This document shows positions 25,978-33,590 of a DNA stretch of 64,000 nt, piece after piece; within the stretch, counting starts at the first letter, position 1; every line of letters begins with the position of its first letter. A program made the translations under genes and the position numbers. The DNA lies in contig NZ_JABAHZ010000007.1 in assembly GCF_012641265.1 (NCBI RefSeq), forward strand, positions 186,001 through 250,000. Reading direction: 5' to 3'. The stretch is from Chitinophaga eiseniae (GTDB taxonomy: Bacteria > Bacteroidota > Bacteroidia > Chitinophagales > Chitinophagaceae). A model generated the notes under the pieces. That model made no database searches. It saw only the letters and a list, made by a program, of their open reading frames with translations, and had not been told where the DNA came from.

Positions 25978-27018
25978 ATGAAAGTACGGTTTGGTTATTT
26001 GTTTTTCCTGGTATCCTGGATATTGTTTTTAACGCCGGCTATGGCACAGGAAAAAACGCCTTCTTATGTATTGGTGATCCATGGAGGAGCTGGTACTATC
26101 CTGAAAAAGAATATGACACCGGAGAAAGAAGCTGCTTATAAAGCTTCCCTGAAAAAGGCCCTGGAAACGGGCTACCGGGTGCTGCAATCAGGCGCCAGCA
26201 GTCTCGATGCCGTAGAAGCTACGGTAAAAGTACTGGAAGACGATTCCCTCTTCAATGCCGGTAAAGGTGCTGTATTTACGCACGATGGCCGGAATGAGCT
26301 GGACGCGGCTATCATGAACGGTAAAACCAAAGCTGCCGGTGCGGTAGCAGGTGTTACCACCGTACGTAATCCCATCACCGCCGCCCGCGCCGTGATGGAA
26401 AAATCAGAACATGTGATGCTGGTAGGTCCCGGCGCCGATAAGTTTGCCAAAGAAGCCGGACTGGTCATTGTAGATCCTTCTTACTTCAGAACAGAAACAC
26501 GCTGGAACGACCTGCAAAGAGCGTTGAAAGACGATTCTATTGCGGCACTTAAAACGCACGTATCGAATAATCCCGGCAAGCTGGGTATTAAGAACAGGGA
26601 CTATAAGTTCGGTACTGTTGGCGCGGTGGCCCTGGATAAACAAGGTAACCTGGCGGCTGCTACTTCTACCGGAGGTATGACGGATAAGAAATTCGGCCGC
26701 ATTGGCGATTCGCCTATTATTGGCGCGGGTACGTATGCCAACAACGAAACTGCTGCTATCTCCTGTACCGGCTGGGGCGAATTTTATATCCGCAATGTGG
26801 TAGCGTACGATTTATCTGCCCTGATGGAGTATAAAGGATATACAGTGCAACAGGCGGGTAAAACAGTGATCAGGAAAGTAGGCGATATGGGTGGCGATGG
26901 CGGCCTGATTGCGCTGGATAAAAAAGGTAATATGACCATGTCTTTCAATACGGAAGGCATGTATCGCGGTAGTGTTACCAAAGACGGTAAAATAGAAGTC
27001 TTTATTTATAAAGATTAA
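25978..27018 (+). CDS. Isoaspartyl peptidase / plant-type L-asparaginase, exported (Ntn hydrolase, family T2)
   Basis: A 346-residue precursor very close to E. coli IaaA in motif content. It shows VIHGGAGT near residue 34, LEDDSLFNAGKGAVF near 86, and the autocleavage/nucleophile site YKFGTVGAVALD (Thr213). These are followed by TSTGGMTDKKFGRIGDSPIIGAG and SCTGWGEFYIR. The precursor self-cleaves before Thr213 into alpha and beta chains. It hydrolyses beta-aspartyl dipeptides such as beta-Asp-Arg, the product of cyanophycinase. A signal peptide ending at TPAMAQ (about residue 24) sends it to the periplasm. The gene begins 21 bases after the cyanophycinase-like gene, so the two steps are coupled. 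A two-way terminator follows. Confidence 0.93.
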   Translation: MKVRFGYLFFLVSWILFLTPAMAQEKTPSYVLVIHGGAGTILKKNMTPEKEAAYKASLKKALETGYRVLQSGASSLDAVEATVKVLEDDSLFNAGKGAVFTHDGRNELDAAIMNGKTKAAGAVAGVTTVRNPITAARAVMEKSEHVMLVGPGADKFAKEAGLVIVDPSYFRTETRWNDLQRALKDDSIAALKTHVSNNPGKLGIKNRDYKFGTVGAVALDKQGNLAAATSTGGMTDKKFGRIGDSPIIGAGTYANNETAAISCTGWGEFYIRNVVAYDLSALMEYKGYTVQQAGKTVIRKVGDMGGDGGLIALDKKGNMTMSFNTEGMYRGSVTKDGKIEVFIYKD

Positions 27019-27024
27019 TAAATA

Positions 27025-27070
27025 ATATAAACGGATGCAGATAACACTGCTTATCTGTATCCGTTTATAT
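27025..27070. terminator. Bidirectional terminator-like hairpin
   Basis: A 20-bp stem (27025-27044 with 27051-27070; one G-U pair) and a 6-base loop lie between the converging isoaspartyl peptidase and acidic-protein genes. The A/T-rich stem base (ATATAAACGG) supplies a short T-run on both strands. Confidence 0.75.
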
Positions 27071-27074
27071 CTTG

Positions 27075-27344
27075 TCACTTCATGGGGCCTTTCTCGGTAT
27101 CATCTTCTTCCGGAAAAGTAGGATTGATATCTTCGTCGGTAATATGCTCTTCTTCCAGTAAATCATCTATCTGTTCGTCTTCCATTTCTTCATCTTCCAG
27201 TTCTTCCGAATGGTCGGCCTCTGACCGTGATTGCTCATCCTGGTTGCCTTTGGGCGGTACGGGCTGCTGCTGATTCAGCACCACGTCATCCGGTTGCAGG
27301 TCATTATCCCGCAGTGGACCAGGTGTTTCAGGTATTTTTTGCAT
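27075..27344 (-). CDS. Small acidic hypothetical protein
   Basis: The 89 residues from ATG 27344 (MQKIPETPGPLRD) form a low-complexity protein: a Pro/Gln-rich first half and a strongly acidic second half (runs such as EELEDEEMEDEQIDDLLEEE). No signal peptide, membrane segment or known domain is visible. A longer start at 27374 is possible. Codon phasing and the position just inside a shared terminator support a real gene. Small acidic proteins of this kind are widespread and uncharacterised in Bacteroidota; no function is proposed. Confidence 0.55.
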   Translation of the reverse strand: MQKIPETPGPLRDNDLQPDDVVLNQQQPVPPKGNQDEQSRSEADHSEELEDEEMEDEQIDDLLEEEHITDEDINPTFPEEDDTEKGPMK

Positions 27345-27451
27345 AGCGTTTTTTATAAAATCAGCTCCAAACACTACACCATAAAGAAGTGGTTGACTTA
27401 CAACTCATAAGGGTTTTATGAGTGCGTAAAGAAATACACAACAGCGGCGAT

Positions 27452-28201
27452 TTATTTCACCAGGTGCTTTAATACTTCTTCCTTGCGTTGGCGGGAAACA
27501 GGCACCAGGCTGCCATCTTCCATAGCAATGGCGCCTCCTTCTGTTTTGATCCAGGCGGTTATTTTGTGACTGTTAACAAGGTGGGATTGATGAGTACGGA
27601 TAAAATGACTGTTGCTGAGCAGATCGGCATACTCTTTCAATGTTTTACAGACAATTATTTTTTTTTGTCCGGCGAGGTACACATGCGTATAGTTACCATC
27701 TGCTTCCAGTCGTACGATCTCGGTAGGCAAAGCAAAAATAATTTTGTCGGCCAGTGGAAAGGCAATGCGGCTTTCCGCCGGGGATTTGCTCATGTTGGCA
27801 ACTAACTCGCGCAGCCGGCTATTTTCCTTTTGGGGAATAATTTGTGCTACCGCTTTTTCTACAGCTGCCGATAATTCCAGCACATCGACGGGTTTTAATA
27901 CATAATCAATGGCACAGGCTTTTACAGCAGCAATGCCATATTGATCATAGGCGGTTACAAATATGACTTCAAAGTCCCTGTTGGCCGGTAATGATTGTAA
28001 TAACTGGAATCCGGATCCTCCCGGCATTTCAATATCGAGGAACAGCAGATGAGGCTCCAGTTGCCGGATCAGTTTCAATGCACTGGCAGCATCTTCGGCT
28101 TCCGCCACGATCTCGATGGCCGGGCAGTATTCACTGAGTAACACCCGCAGGTTGTCGCGACTTTTGCTTTCATCGTCTATAATGATACTCTTTATTTTCA
28201 T
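27452..28201 (-). CDS. LytTR-family response regulator (LytR/AlgR type)
   Basis: A 249-residue protein: receiver domain (about 1-120) with IIIDDESKS, phosphoacceptor Asp56 in LLFLDIEMPGGSG and LKPVD, then a LytTR DNA-binding domain (about 145-245, with IVRLEADGNYTHVYL, FIRTHQSHLVNSHKI and VPVSRQRKEEVLKHL). Its start overlaps the stop of the histidine kinase gene by 4 bases (ATGA), so the pair is translationally coupled. Its targets are unknown. The kinase partner carries a thioredoxin-like periplasmic region, so redox or envelope stress is a possible signal. Confidence 0.95.
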   Translation of the reverse strand: MKIKSIIIDDESKSRDNLRVLLSEYCPAIEIVAEAEDAASALKLIRQLEPHLLFLDIEMPGGSGFQLLQSLPANRDFEVIFVTAYDQYGIAAVKACAIDYVLKPVDVLELSAAVEKAVAQIIPQKENSRLRELVANMSKSPAESRIAFPLADKIIFALPTEIVRLEADGNYTHVYLAGQKKIIVCKTLKEYADLLSNSHFIRTHQSHLVNSHKITAWIKTEGGAIAMEDGSLVPVSRQRKEEVLKHLVK

Positions 28202-30957
28202 GCCGGTTCAATTGGAATGGTTAATAGTGCCGTAGTACCGGTACCATTGCTGAATTGGAGATTGCCCGCATGGGTAGTAAACAGTTGCAGCCGTTCTCTT
28301 ACCAGTTTAAGCCCTATACCGTTATGTTGTGCAGGATCCGTGGGAGCGGCGGTAAACCCGGTTCCGTTATCGTATATACTGATACGTAAGACGTTATCTT
28401 GCCTGGTCGTTTTAATTTGAAGGATCCCGGCGGCGCCCTTGGCGGCAATACCATGTACAATCGCATTTTCTACCAGTGGCTGGATGATCATGCCGGGTAT
28501 CGATAGCAGATCGGGCTCAATATCAGGATCTACCGTCATCTCGAAATTAAAGTTAAACCGGAGTTGTTCCAGTTCGCAATATAGTTGTATCGTAGCCAAT
28601 TCATCAGACAGCGGCAAAGTATTTTTTTCGGCATTATGCAATACACTTCGTAATAGCTGGGAAAACTTTACCAGGTAGCTGTTGGCAGCCTTAAATTGTC
28701 CCGTGTTGATCAGCGATTGAATAGAGTTGAGCGCATTAAAAATAAAATGCGGATTCATCTGGGAGCGGATCGCTTTTATTTCCAGGTCGCGGATGGTAGC
28801 TTTCAAAGTGGCGCCTTGTTGCAGGCGGCGTACACGGACCCGGTAAATCCAAATGCCCGCTAAAGCCGTGAGCAGGATAGAGCCTAAGCTCCATCCTGCA
28901 ATGTTCAAAAAACTTGCTTTTTGCGCTGCGGAAAAACGGGGGATTTTTTCGGCTGCTTTAAAAGCTTCTTCCAGTTCGGGCCAGCTGTTATAAGTGCTGT
29001 GAATATGATCGTTGGCAATGCGGCCCCATTTATCCAACACCACAAAATTATTGTTGCCTATTTTGGCTAAGCCGTAAGCCGCATAGTTTTGATCGCCTTT
29101 GTTAGCTATTTCAATGCTGGTTACATGAGCCAGTGTGCGAAACAGGCTATCCCTTCTTTGTGGCGCCGTGGTGTGCGGTTCCTGCATCCAGAGGTAAATG
29201 AAATGTACTTCCGGATGCCTTTTCAGGAAAGAAAGGAAAGCGGTGTCCTGTATCGGGCTCCCATCGTCGAATAGCAGACAGGTAATTTTATCCTGGGAGA
29301 TAGGTAGCGTAATTGCCTGACCATCAGGCTGTGATAATTTACTGAATGGTAATTTATTCCCGGGCGCCCACTGGTCCATAAGTTGCCAGTTCTTTACTAC
29401 CGGTGTGGTTAGTTTACTGTCATCACAGTTTTGTATAAAATCCTGGTAGTAAGGTTTAAGCCTTTGATTCTCTGTCCAGCTTTTCTGCATCAGTTCTTTA
29501 TTGATACTGCTGGCAAGCCTGTAATAAAGCGGATAACCTTTTAATATGGAAACGGCGGAAAAAAAGTCGTCGTAAAAATTGTTGAACATGGCCTTACCAC
29601 CGCTGGCATAGCTGATATGCGCCGTTTGATATTGCAGGAGCTGTTCTATATAAATTTTATAAAAATTATTCTGTGGATAGGGGCAAAGCGCTACTGGCAA
29701 GGTATCTATAGTTGTGGTAACGGAAACCGGTATCTGCTGGAAGGAAGCCAGGGCGCGGTCGGCCTGGTAGCCGCGTACATTCAGGAACAGCAACTGTTCG
29801 CCGGCAATGTAATATTTCCAGGCGGTTTGGTAATAATCCAGGCATACCGGCGATGCATCGCCCTGGTGCTGCCGGAGCAGCGCATTAAATTTATCGGTGG
29901 CTATTTGTTGTATATCCATACACTCCTGGATATTGGCCATCAGCTGGATTGCCTTTACCCGGTCGCGGTAGTAGTAGAGCCCATTCACGGCTTCGGACAG
30001 CCGGCTGTTTGAGGCGGCATTTCCATCCAGTGTCATGGCCCCGGTTTTATCAAAGGTGATGGCCAGGGTGTCGCCGGGCGTCAGGAAAACAGGGACATTG
30101 CGGTTGTCGAGGAGTAACATCCCTTCCTGCGGGCCTTTCAGCAACAGTGGGCAAATGAATTCACCATTGGCTTTTACCGGGATGGTGTAGGTGCTATCTG
30201 ATAGTTGCAGGGTTATTTCTTTTGCGCCTGTTCCGGTACTTCCTTTTACCAATGTATTGCCACCAGGAAGGTAGGAAGCCCCCACCAATAGCTGTGAGTA
30301 TCCACCCATACTCACCGGCGTAAGCAACGGTGGTAGTTTTTCCCGGGTACGCAACGCCATTACGTGTTGAATATTTTCCTGCAGGTCCACTATGCTGATA
30401 GCAGGAGTGGTAATGAGCATGCTGCTGGCAGCGTTGGTAGCAGGGCCATAACTGGTCATCGTGATGGTGACCGGTTGCAGGAGGGAATCTTCCAAGAGTG
30501 ACACCGTTTTTCCCTGGGATGTAATTTCCAGTGTAAACACATCTTTGGGTGGTTTCTGGGTGAGCCCTTGTATGTAGGAAGGATAGTAACTGTCGTATCC
30601 CATCCATCCGGTGGGCAGATAGCGGTTCCCGTTTTGAGAGAGAGCCGGCTGCGCGAAATTGGCTGCCCTTTCCAGGGAAATCCGGTATTGCTGGTTCCCA
30701 TTGGCCAATTGTTGCAGTAACAGGTACTTCACAGTATAACGCCGGCTGCATAAGAAGGAAGTGGTTCCCTTAGCGGGCCCAAACCCTTCCGGAAGATAGG
30801 GAGAAGGAAGTACAGGGTAGGGGCCGTCTTTGGGCCCAAATGTTACCTGCATCTCAAACCAGTCGCCAGGTTGCAATGCCAGGTAACCCGGTGGTTTTGC
30901 GGCTGCTGTCAGTAAAGGGAGACAAAGCAGTAGCAATAGATAATAAGTCCTTTTCAT
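28198..30957 (-). CDS. LytS-type histidine kinase with a large periplasmic region including a cysteine-less TlpA/thioredoxin-like domain
   Basis: A 919-residue protein. Signal peptide (about 1-20); an N-terminal beta-rich region (about 25-230); a DUF4369-like beta-sandwich (about 234-305, LQLSDSTYTIPVKANGEFICPL to VFLTPGDTLAITFD); a helical segment (about 315-515); and a TlpA-like segment (about 529-668, APGNKLPFSKLSQPDGQAITLP to NNNFVVLDKWGRI). Where TlpA has WCxxC, this has LLFDDGSPIQD, so no redox pair is present. A membrane helix (about 684-705) leads to the cytoplasmic His_kinase domain with QMNPHFIFNALNSIQS (His737) and an HATPase (QPLVENAIVHG, NGIGLKLVRERL). The order DUF4369, helices, thioredoxin fold copies that of whole TlpA-family proteins encoded nearby. 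The thioredoxin fold probably acts as a sensor or docking module. Confidence 0.85.
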   Translation of the reverse strand: MKRTYYLLLLLCLPLLTAAAKPPGYLALQPGDWFEMQVTFGPKDGPYPVLPSPYLPEGFGPAKGTTSFLCSRRYTVKYLLLQQLANGNQQYRISLERAANFAQPALSQNGNRYLPTGWMGYDSYYPSYIQGLTQKPPKDVFTLEITSQGKTVSLLEDSLLQPVTITMTSYGPATNAASSMLITTPAISIVDLQENIQHVMALRTREKLPPLLTPVSMGGYSQLLVGASYLPGGNTLVKGSTGTGAKEITLQLSDSTYTIPVKANGEFICPLLLKGPQEGMLLLDNRNVPVFLTPGDTLAITFDKTGAMTLDGNAASNSRLSEAVNGLYYYRDRVKAIQLMANIQECMDIQQIATDKFNALLRQHQGDASPVCLDYYQTAWKYYIAGEQLLFLNVRGYQADRALASFQQIPVSVTTTIDTLPVALCPYPQNNFYKIYIEQLLQYQTAHISYASGGKAMFNNFYDDFFSAVSILKGYPLYYRLASSINKELMQKSWTENQRLKPYYQDFIQNCDDSKLTTPVVKNWQLMDQWAPGNKLPFSKLSQPDGQAITLPISQDKITCLLFDDGSPIQDTAFLSFLKRHPEVHFIYLWMQEPHTTAPQRRDSLFRTLAHVTSIEIANKGDQNYAAYGLAKIGNNNFVVLDKWGRIANDHIHSTYNSWPELEEAFKAAEKIPRFSAAQKASFLNIAGWSLGSILLTALAGIWIYRVRVRRLQQGATLKATIRDLEIKAIRSQMNPHFIFNALNSIQSLINTGQFKAANSYLVKFSQLLRSVLHNAEKNTLPLSDELATIQLYCELEQLRFNFNFEMTVDPDIEPDLLSIPGMIIQPLVENAIVHGIAAKGAAGILQIKTTRQDNVLRISIYDNGTGFTAAPTDPAQHNGIGLKLVRERLQLFTTHAGNLQFSNGTGTTALLTIPIEPA

Positions 30958-31100
30958 GATACTATAGGTTTATAATACCAAAGCTATCGGTATCTGTACA
31001 CGCTACTTTTGCCCACTGAGCAAATGGTAAACCTGGCTGAATATCCGGTGAATATATGACCTAAACAGGTCTTTTGATAATTTTTATACATTTGATACCT
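30958..31100. promoter_or_regulatory. Divergent promoter region with an inverted-repeat operator
   Basis: This gap separates the kinase gene (minus) from the Crp/Fnr gene (plus). On the plus strand TACATTTG at 31087-31094 matches the -7 consensus, with only 6 bases to the Crp ATG. On the minus strand TAGCTTTG (31086 is not used; box at 30986 to 30979) could serve the kinase. GACCT-AAAC-AGGTC at 31058-31071 is a perfect dyad about 36 bases before the expected start of the plus transcript, near the usual activator position of Crp-type proteins. Confidence 0.5.
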
Positions 31101-31682
31101 ATGAACCAGCAACTAGTCGCATCCATTAAATACCTGATCCGCTTGTCGGAAGAGGAGGAACAAATGTTACCTGATTTCGTTAAACGGGTGACGCTGAAGA
31201 AAAACGAATACTTCCTGCAGGAAGGGAAGGTAGCCACCCGGGTGGCCTTCATAGAACAAGGGCTGCTCAGGTATTTAACGAACCATAACGGGGAAGAGGT
31301 AACCCTTTATTTTTCCTGCGAAAATGAGTGGGTCGGACTGCACGAAAGTATGCTCACCCGTACGCCCTCTACCAAAAGTATTATAGCGGTGGAGCCTACT
31401 GTCTTATGGACCATTTCGGCGGAAGATTTGCAGCGTCTGTACGACACTTTCCGGGAAGGTGACCGTATGGGACGGCTCATCATAGAAGACGTATTTATCA
31501 GGTCGGCGAAGCAAATTACTTCCCTCTATACGGGAACGCCCGAGCAACGGTATCATGAGTTTTTTGAAATGTTTCAGACCATACAACATCGTATCCCGCA
31601 GTATATGATTGCGTCTTATATAGGCGTAAAGCCACAGTCGCTGAGCCGGATACGAAAAAGGATGGCCAAAGGAATTAATTAA
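31101..31682 (+). CDS. Crp/Fnr-family transcriptional regulator
   Basis: A 193-residue protein from ATG 31101 with a cyclic-nucleotide-binding-type beta-roll (about 10-110: KKNEYFLQEGKVATRVAFIEQGLLRYL, EVTLYFSCENEWVGLHES). A helical linker follows, and then a short C-terminal HTH (about 160-193: RIPQYMIASYIGVKPQSLSRIRKRM). The Bacteroidota members of this family often lack the residues needed for cAMP binding, and none can be recognised here. The ATG lies only 6 bases beyond a -7 box, so the mRNA may be almost leaderless. A DUF4267 membrane protein follows at 59 bases and may be a target or co-transcribed. Confidence 0.9.
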   Translation: MNQQLVASIKYLIRLSEEEEQMLPDFVKRVTLKKNEYFLQEGKVATRVAFIEQGLLRYLTNHNGEEVTLYFSCENEWVGLHESMLTRTPSTKSIIAVEPTVLWTISAEDLQRLYDTFREGDRMGRLIIEDVFIRSAKQITSLYTGTPEQRYHEFFEMFQTIQHRIPQYMIASYIGVKPQSLSRIRKRMAKGIN

Positions 31683-31741
31683 CCTGGGTGCACGAAATCC
31701 TTGTTTGCCTGACAGAAATTTGTGTTATAAAACTATCAATT

Positions 31742-32140
31742 ATGACACGTTCAAATTTCTTTAAGTACCTCACCATCAGTTCTGGATTAGTATTAGTATA
31801 TATCGGTTTAAAATTCCTGTTACAGCCGGAAGCAGGGGAGATGGGTTTTGGTTTGCATTTCCAGGAAAATGGAGATTATTCTTTTCACTACATCAAAGGT
31901 ATCCGCGATTTATTTACCGGTATTGTCATTGTATTGCTGGCGGCTATGAATGAAAGAAAAGCGCTGGTGGTGGTATTGCTGGCAGGCAGCATGGTCCCGT
32001 TTGTGGATATGACACTGGTATTGCAGGCTACGCATGGGAATGTGATGACGGCCATGCCGCATATTATTGCCATTATTTTAATCGCCATTGCGGCGGCCGG
32101 AACCTGGTTTTCCGGCCGTAAGGCAATATTGCCGGCCTAG
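31742..32140 (+). CDS. DUF4267-family small membrane protein
   Basis: A 132-residue protein from ATG 31742 (MTRSNFFKYL) with four predicted membrane helices. It shows the DUF4267 pattern: a GLVLVYIGLKFLLQPE N-terminal helix, a GIRDLFTGIVIVLLAAMNERKAL segment in the middle, and a GSMVPFVDMTLVL helix. The biochemical role of this family is unknown. It follows the Crp/Fnr regulator on the same strand and converges on a secreted hypothetical gene whose stop codon directly abuts its own. Confidence 0.8.
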   Translation: MTRSNFFKYLTISSGLVLVYIGLKFLLQPEAGEMGFGLHFQENGDYSFHYIKGIRDLFTGIVIVLLAAMNERKALVVVLLAGSMVPFVDMTLVLQATHGNVMTAMPHIIAIILIAIAAAGTWFSGRKAILPA

Positions 32141-33121
32141 TTATTCGTATACCACCTGGCTTTTCCGGAAAATATCTCCCCAGGTTTTGATAAAGGAAGG
32201 CAGCAGGAAAGATTCCTTTCTCGCAATAAAAACCACATGAAATGCTTCCGGTCCCTGCATAACGTAATAGAGCTGCGATTGGGGCGCCTGTACCGCAGAT
32301 ACCGGGCTTTCTACTTTAAACAATGCCCAGCGGCGTTTGGGAAGATTTTCTTTCGCCAGCAAAGTTACGGTAGCATTGGGCGATTGCTGAAGGGCCGCTC
32401 CCGTAAAGCTTTTAACAGCCTGGTCGATATTAGCTACCTGGCCCTGTTCCATCGTCATTTCATTCAGCAGCTGGGTCCAGTTATCCGGGGTTTCATTTTC
32501 TGGCAACAACTGGCGGGTGGCCAGGTTGTCCACATCCGTATCTACAATGGTCTTCCATTTTTCTGTGGTGGGAAAAGCGATTTTCAGGCGTTCTTTCCGG
32601 CTGGCCTTCCCTGTTTTGAATGAAGTCCCCACCTGGTGAAATAATGGCCGGAAATCGGCTGAAAATGGCAATAAAGTGGATGCCGTTAGCAGGTATACCT
32701 TGTTGTTGGTATAAGACACGAAAATACTGGCAAAAAAGGTATCGGGTATATTGGGTTCCTGGTGTATTTCATCCATCCGGAACAGTCGCTTCCCTCTATT
32801 GACAGTAGTACTGGAATCTACCAGCTTAAAATAAGGGTTGTGGCGGGTATAATTCAGCAGTTTCTTTACTTCCGCATACAGATTGGACCTGGGTGCATCG
32901 ATAATGGTTACATTGAATTTTTCCGGCATACGCTGGGTACTGTTGGCAGATAACCGCCCTGCCAGGAGTTTTACAGGCGACGATGCAGGCGCCTGCATCA
33001 CCTGCCACCCGGCAGGGATACCCACCGAAAAGTTATGTACCGTATCGCGATAGGAGGTTAATTCCTGGCCATACGACAAAAAAGGAAGCAGCAGAAAACA
33101 GTACCACAACAAGTATTTCAT
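32141..33121 (-). CDS. Secreted protein of unknown function
   Basis: A 326-residue protein from ATG 33121 (MKYLLWYCF) with a signal peptide cleaved near residue 18 (SYGQ). The N-terminal part (YRDTVHNFSVGIPAGWQVMQAP) resembles the start of PsbP-like/DUF1795 domains, in which a conserved 'I-P-x-G-W' strand opens a beta-sheet; a second half (about 185-325) looks like a repeat of the same kind of fold. No catalytic motif is visible. A 23-bp near-perfect palindrome lies 24 bases before the start codon and could be its operator. No functional assignment is made. Confidence 0.75.
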   Translation of the reverse strand: MKYLLWYCFLLLPFLSYGQELTSYRDTVHNFSVGIPAGWQVMQAPASSPVKLLAGRLSANSTQRMPEKFNVTIIDAPRSNLYAEVKKLLNYTRHNPYFKLVDSSTTVNRGKRLFRMDEIHQEPNIPDTFFASIFVSYTNNKVYLLTASTLLPFSADFRPLFHQVGTSFKTGKASRKERLKIAFPTTEKWKTIVDTDVDNLATRQLLPENETPDNWTQLLNEMTMEQGQVANIDQAVKSFTGAALQQSPNATVTLLAKENLPKRRWALFKVESPVSAVQAPQSQLYYVMQGPEAFHVVFIARKESFLLPSFIKTWGDIFRKSQVVYE

Positions 33122-33144
33122 CCCGGTTATTTGACACAAATAAA

Positions 33145-33167
33145 ACATAATATTTTAAATATTATGT
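33145..33167. promoter_or_regulatory. 23-bp AT-rich palindrome upstream of the secreted-protein gene
   Basis: Perfect 11-bp half-sites (ACATAATATTT / AAATATTATGT) around a single central T. The element is 24 bases upstream of the minus-strand start at 33121, a position expected for an operator overlapping the promoter. It contains no -7 box itself. An unidentified dimeric regulator is assumed. Confidence 0.55.
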
Positions 33168-33216
33168 GGCGATATGCGAAATACGGGTAACGAAATCCTC
33201 ACCAGGTCTGGTATTT

Positions 33217-33381
33217 TTACGCGTTTACAGCTGTATTGGCAGGTGGAATAGGTGATGGAGCCACCTTATCGGTGCTGCGCATCAACGCAAACAAAATGAC
33301 CATTAACGTAAGCAGTATGATGATCATCCATACCCAGGTGGTGTTGCTCTTCCTCTTGTGATGAATTTCTACGTGTGCCAT
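33217..33381 (-). CDS. Small single-pass membrane protein
   Basis: A 54-residue protein from ATG 33381 (MAHVEIHHKRKSNT): a basic cytoplasmic start, one membrane helix (about 16-36, WVWMIIILLTLMVILFALM) and a short Pro-rich tail. It has no known domain. The positive-inside start and the clean helix support a real gene; a longer start further upstream would add residues without any domain. Small proteins of this form are common in the group and uncharacterised. Confidence 0.5.
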   Translation of the reverse strand: MAHVEIHHKRKSNTTWVWMIIILLTLMVILFALMRSTDKVAPSPIPPANTAVNA

Positions 33382-33590
33382 ATGAGTAGCGTTTTGGTGT
33401 AACAATAGATTGAACAATACAAAGTTCGTTATAATACGCCACAATCACCATACCAGAGGAGTGTAATAATACCTGAATTTTAAGGGCTAAATCAGGCTGC
33501 CGGCAGCCACCAGGAGCATACCGGGGTAATGTTCTTCTTTCAGTTCCCGGCGTAGGATGGTGGCCACTACGGCTACCATCCCTTTTTTGT

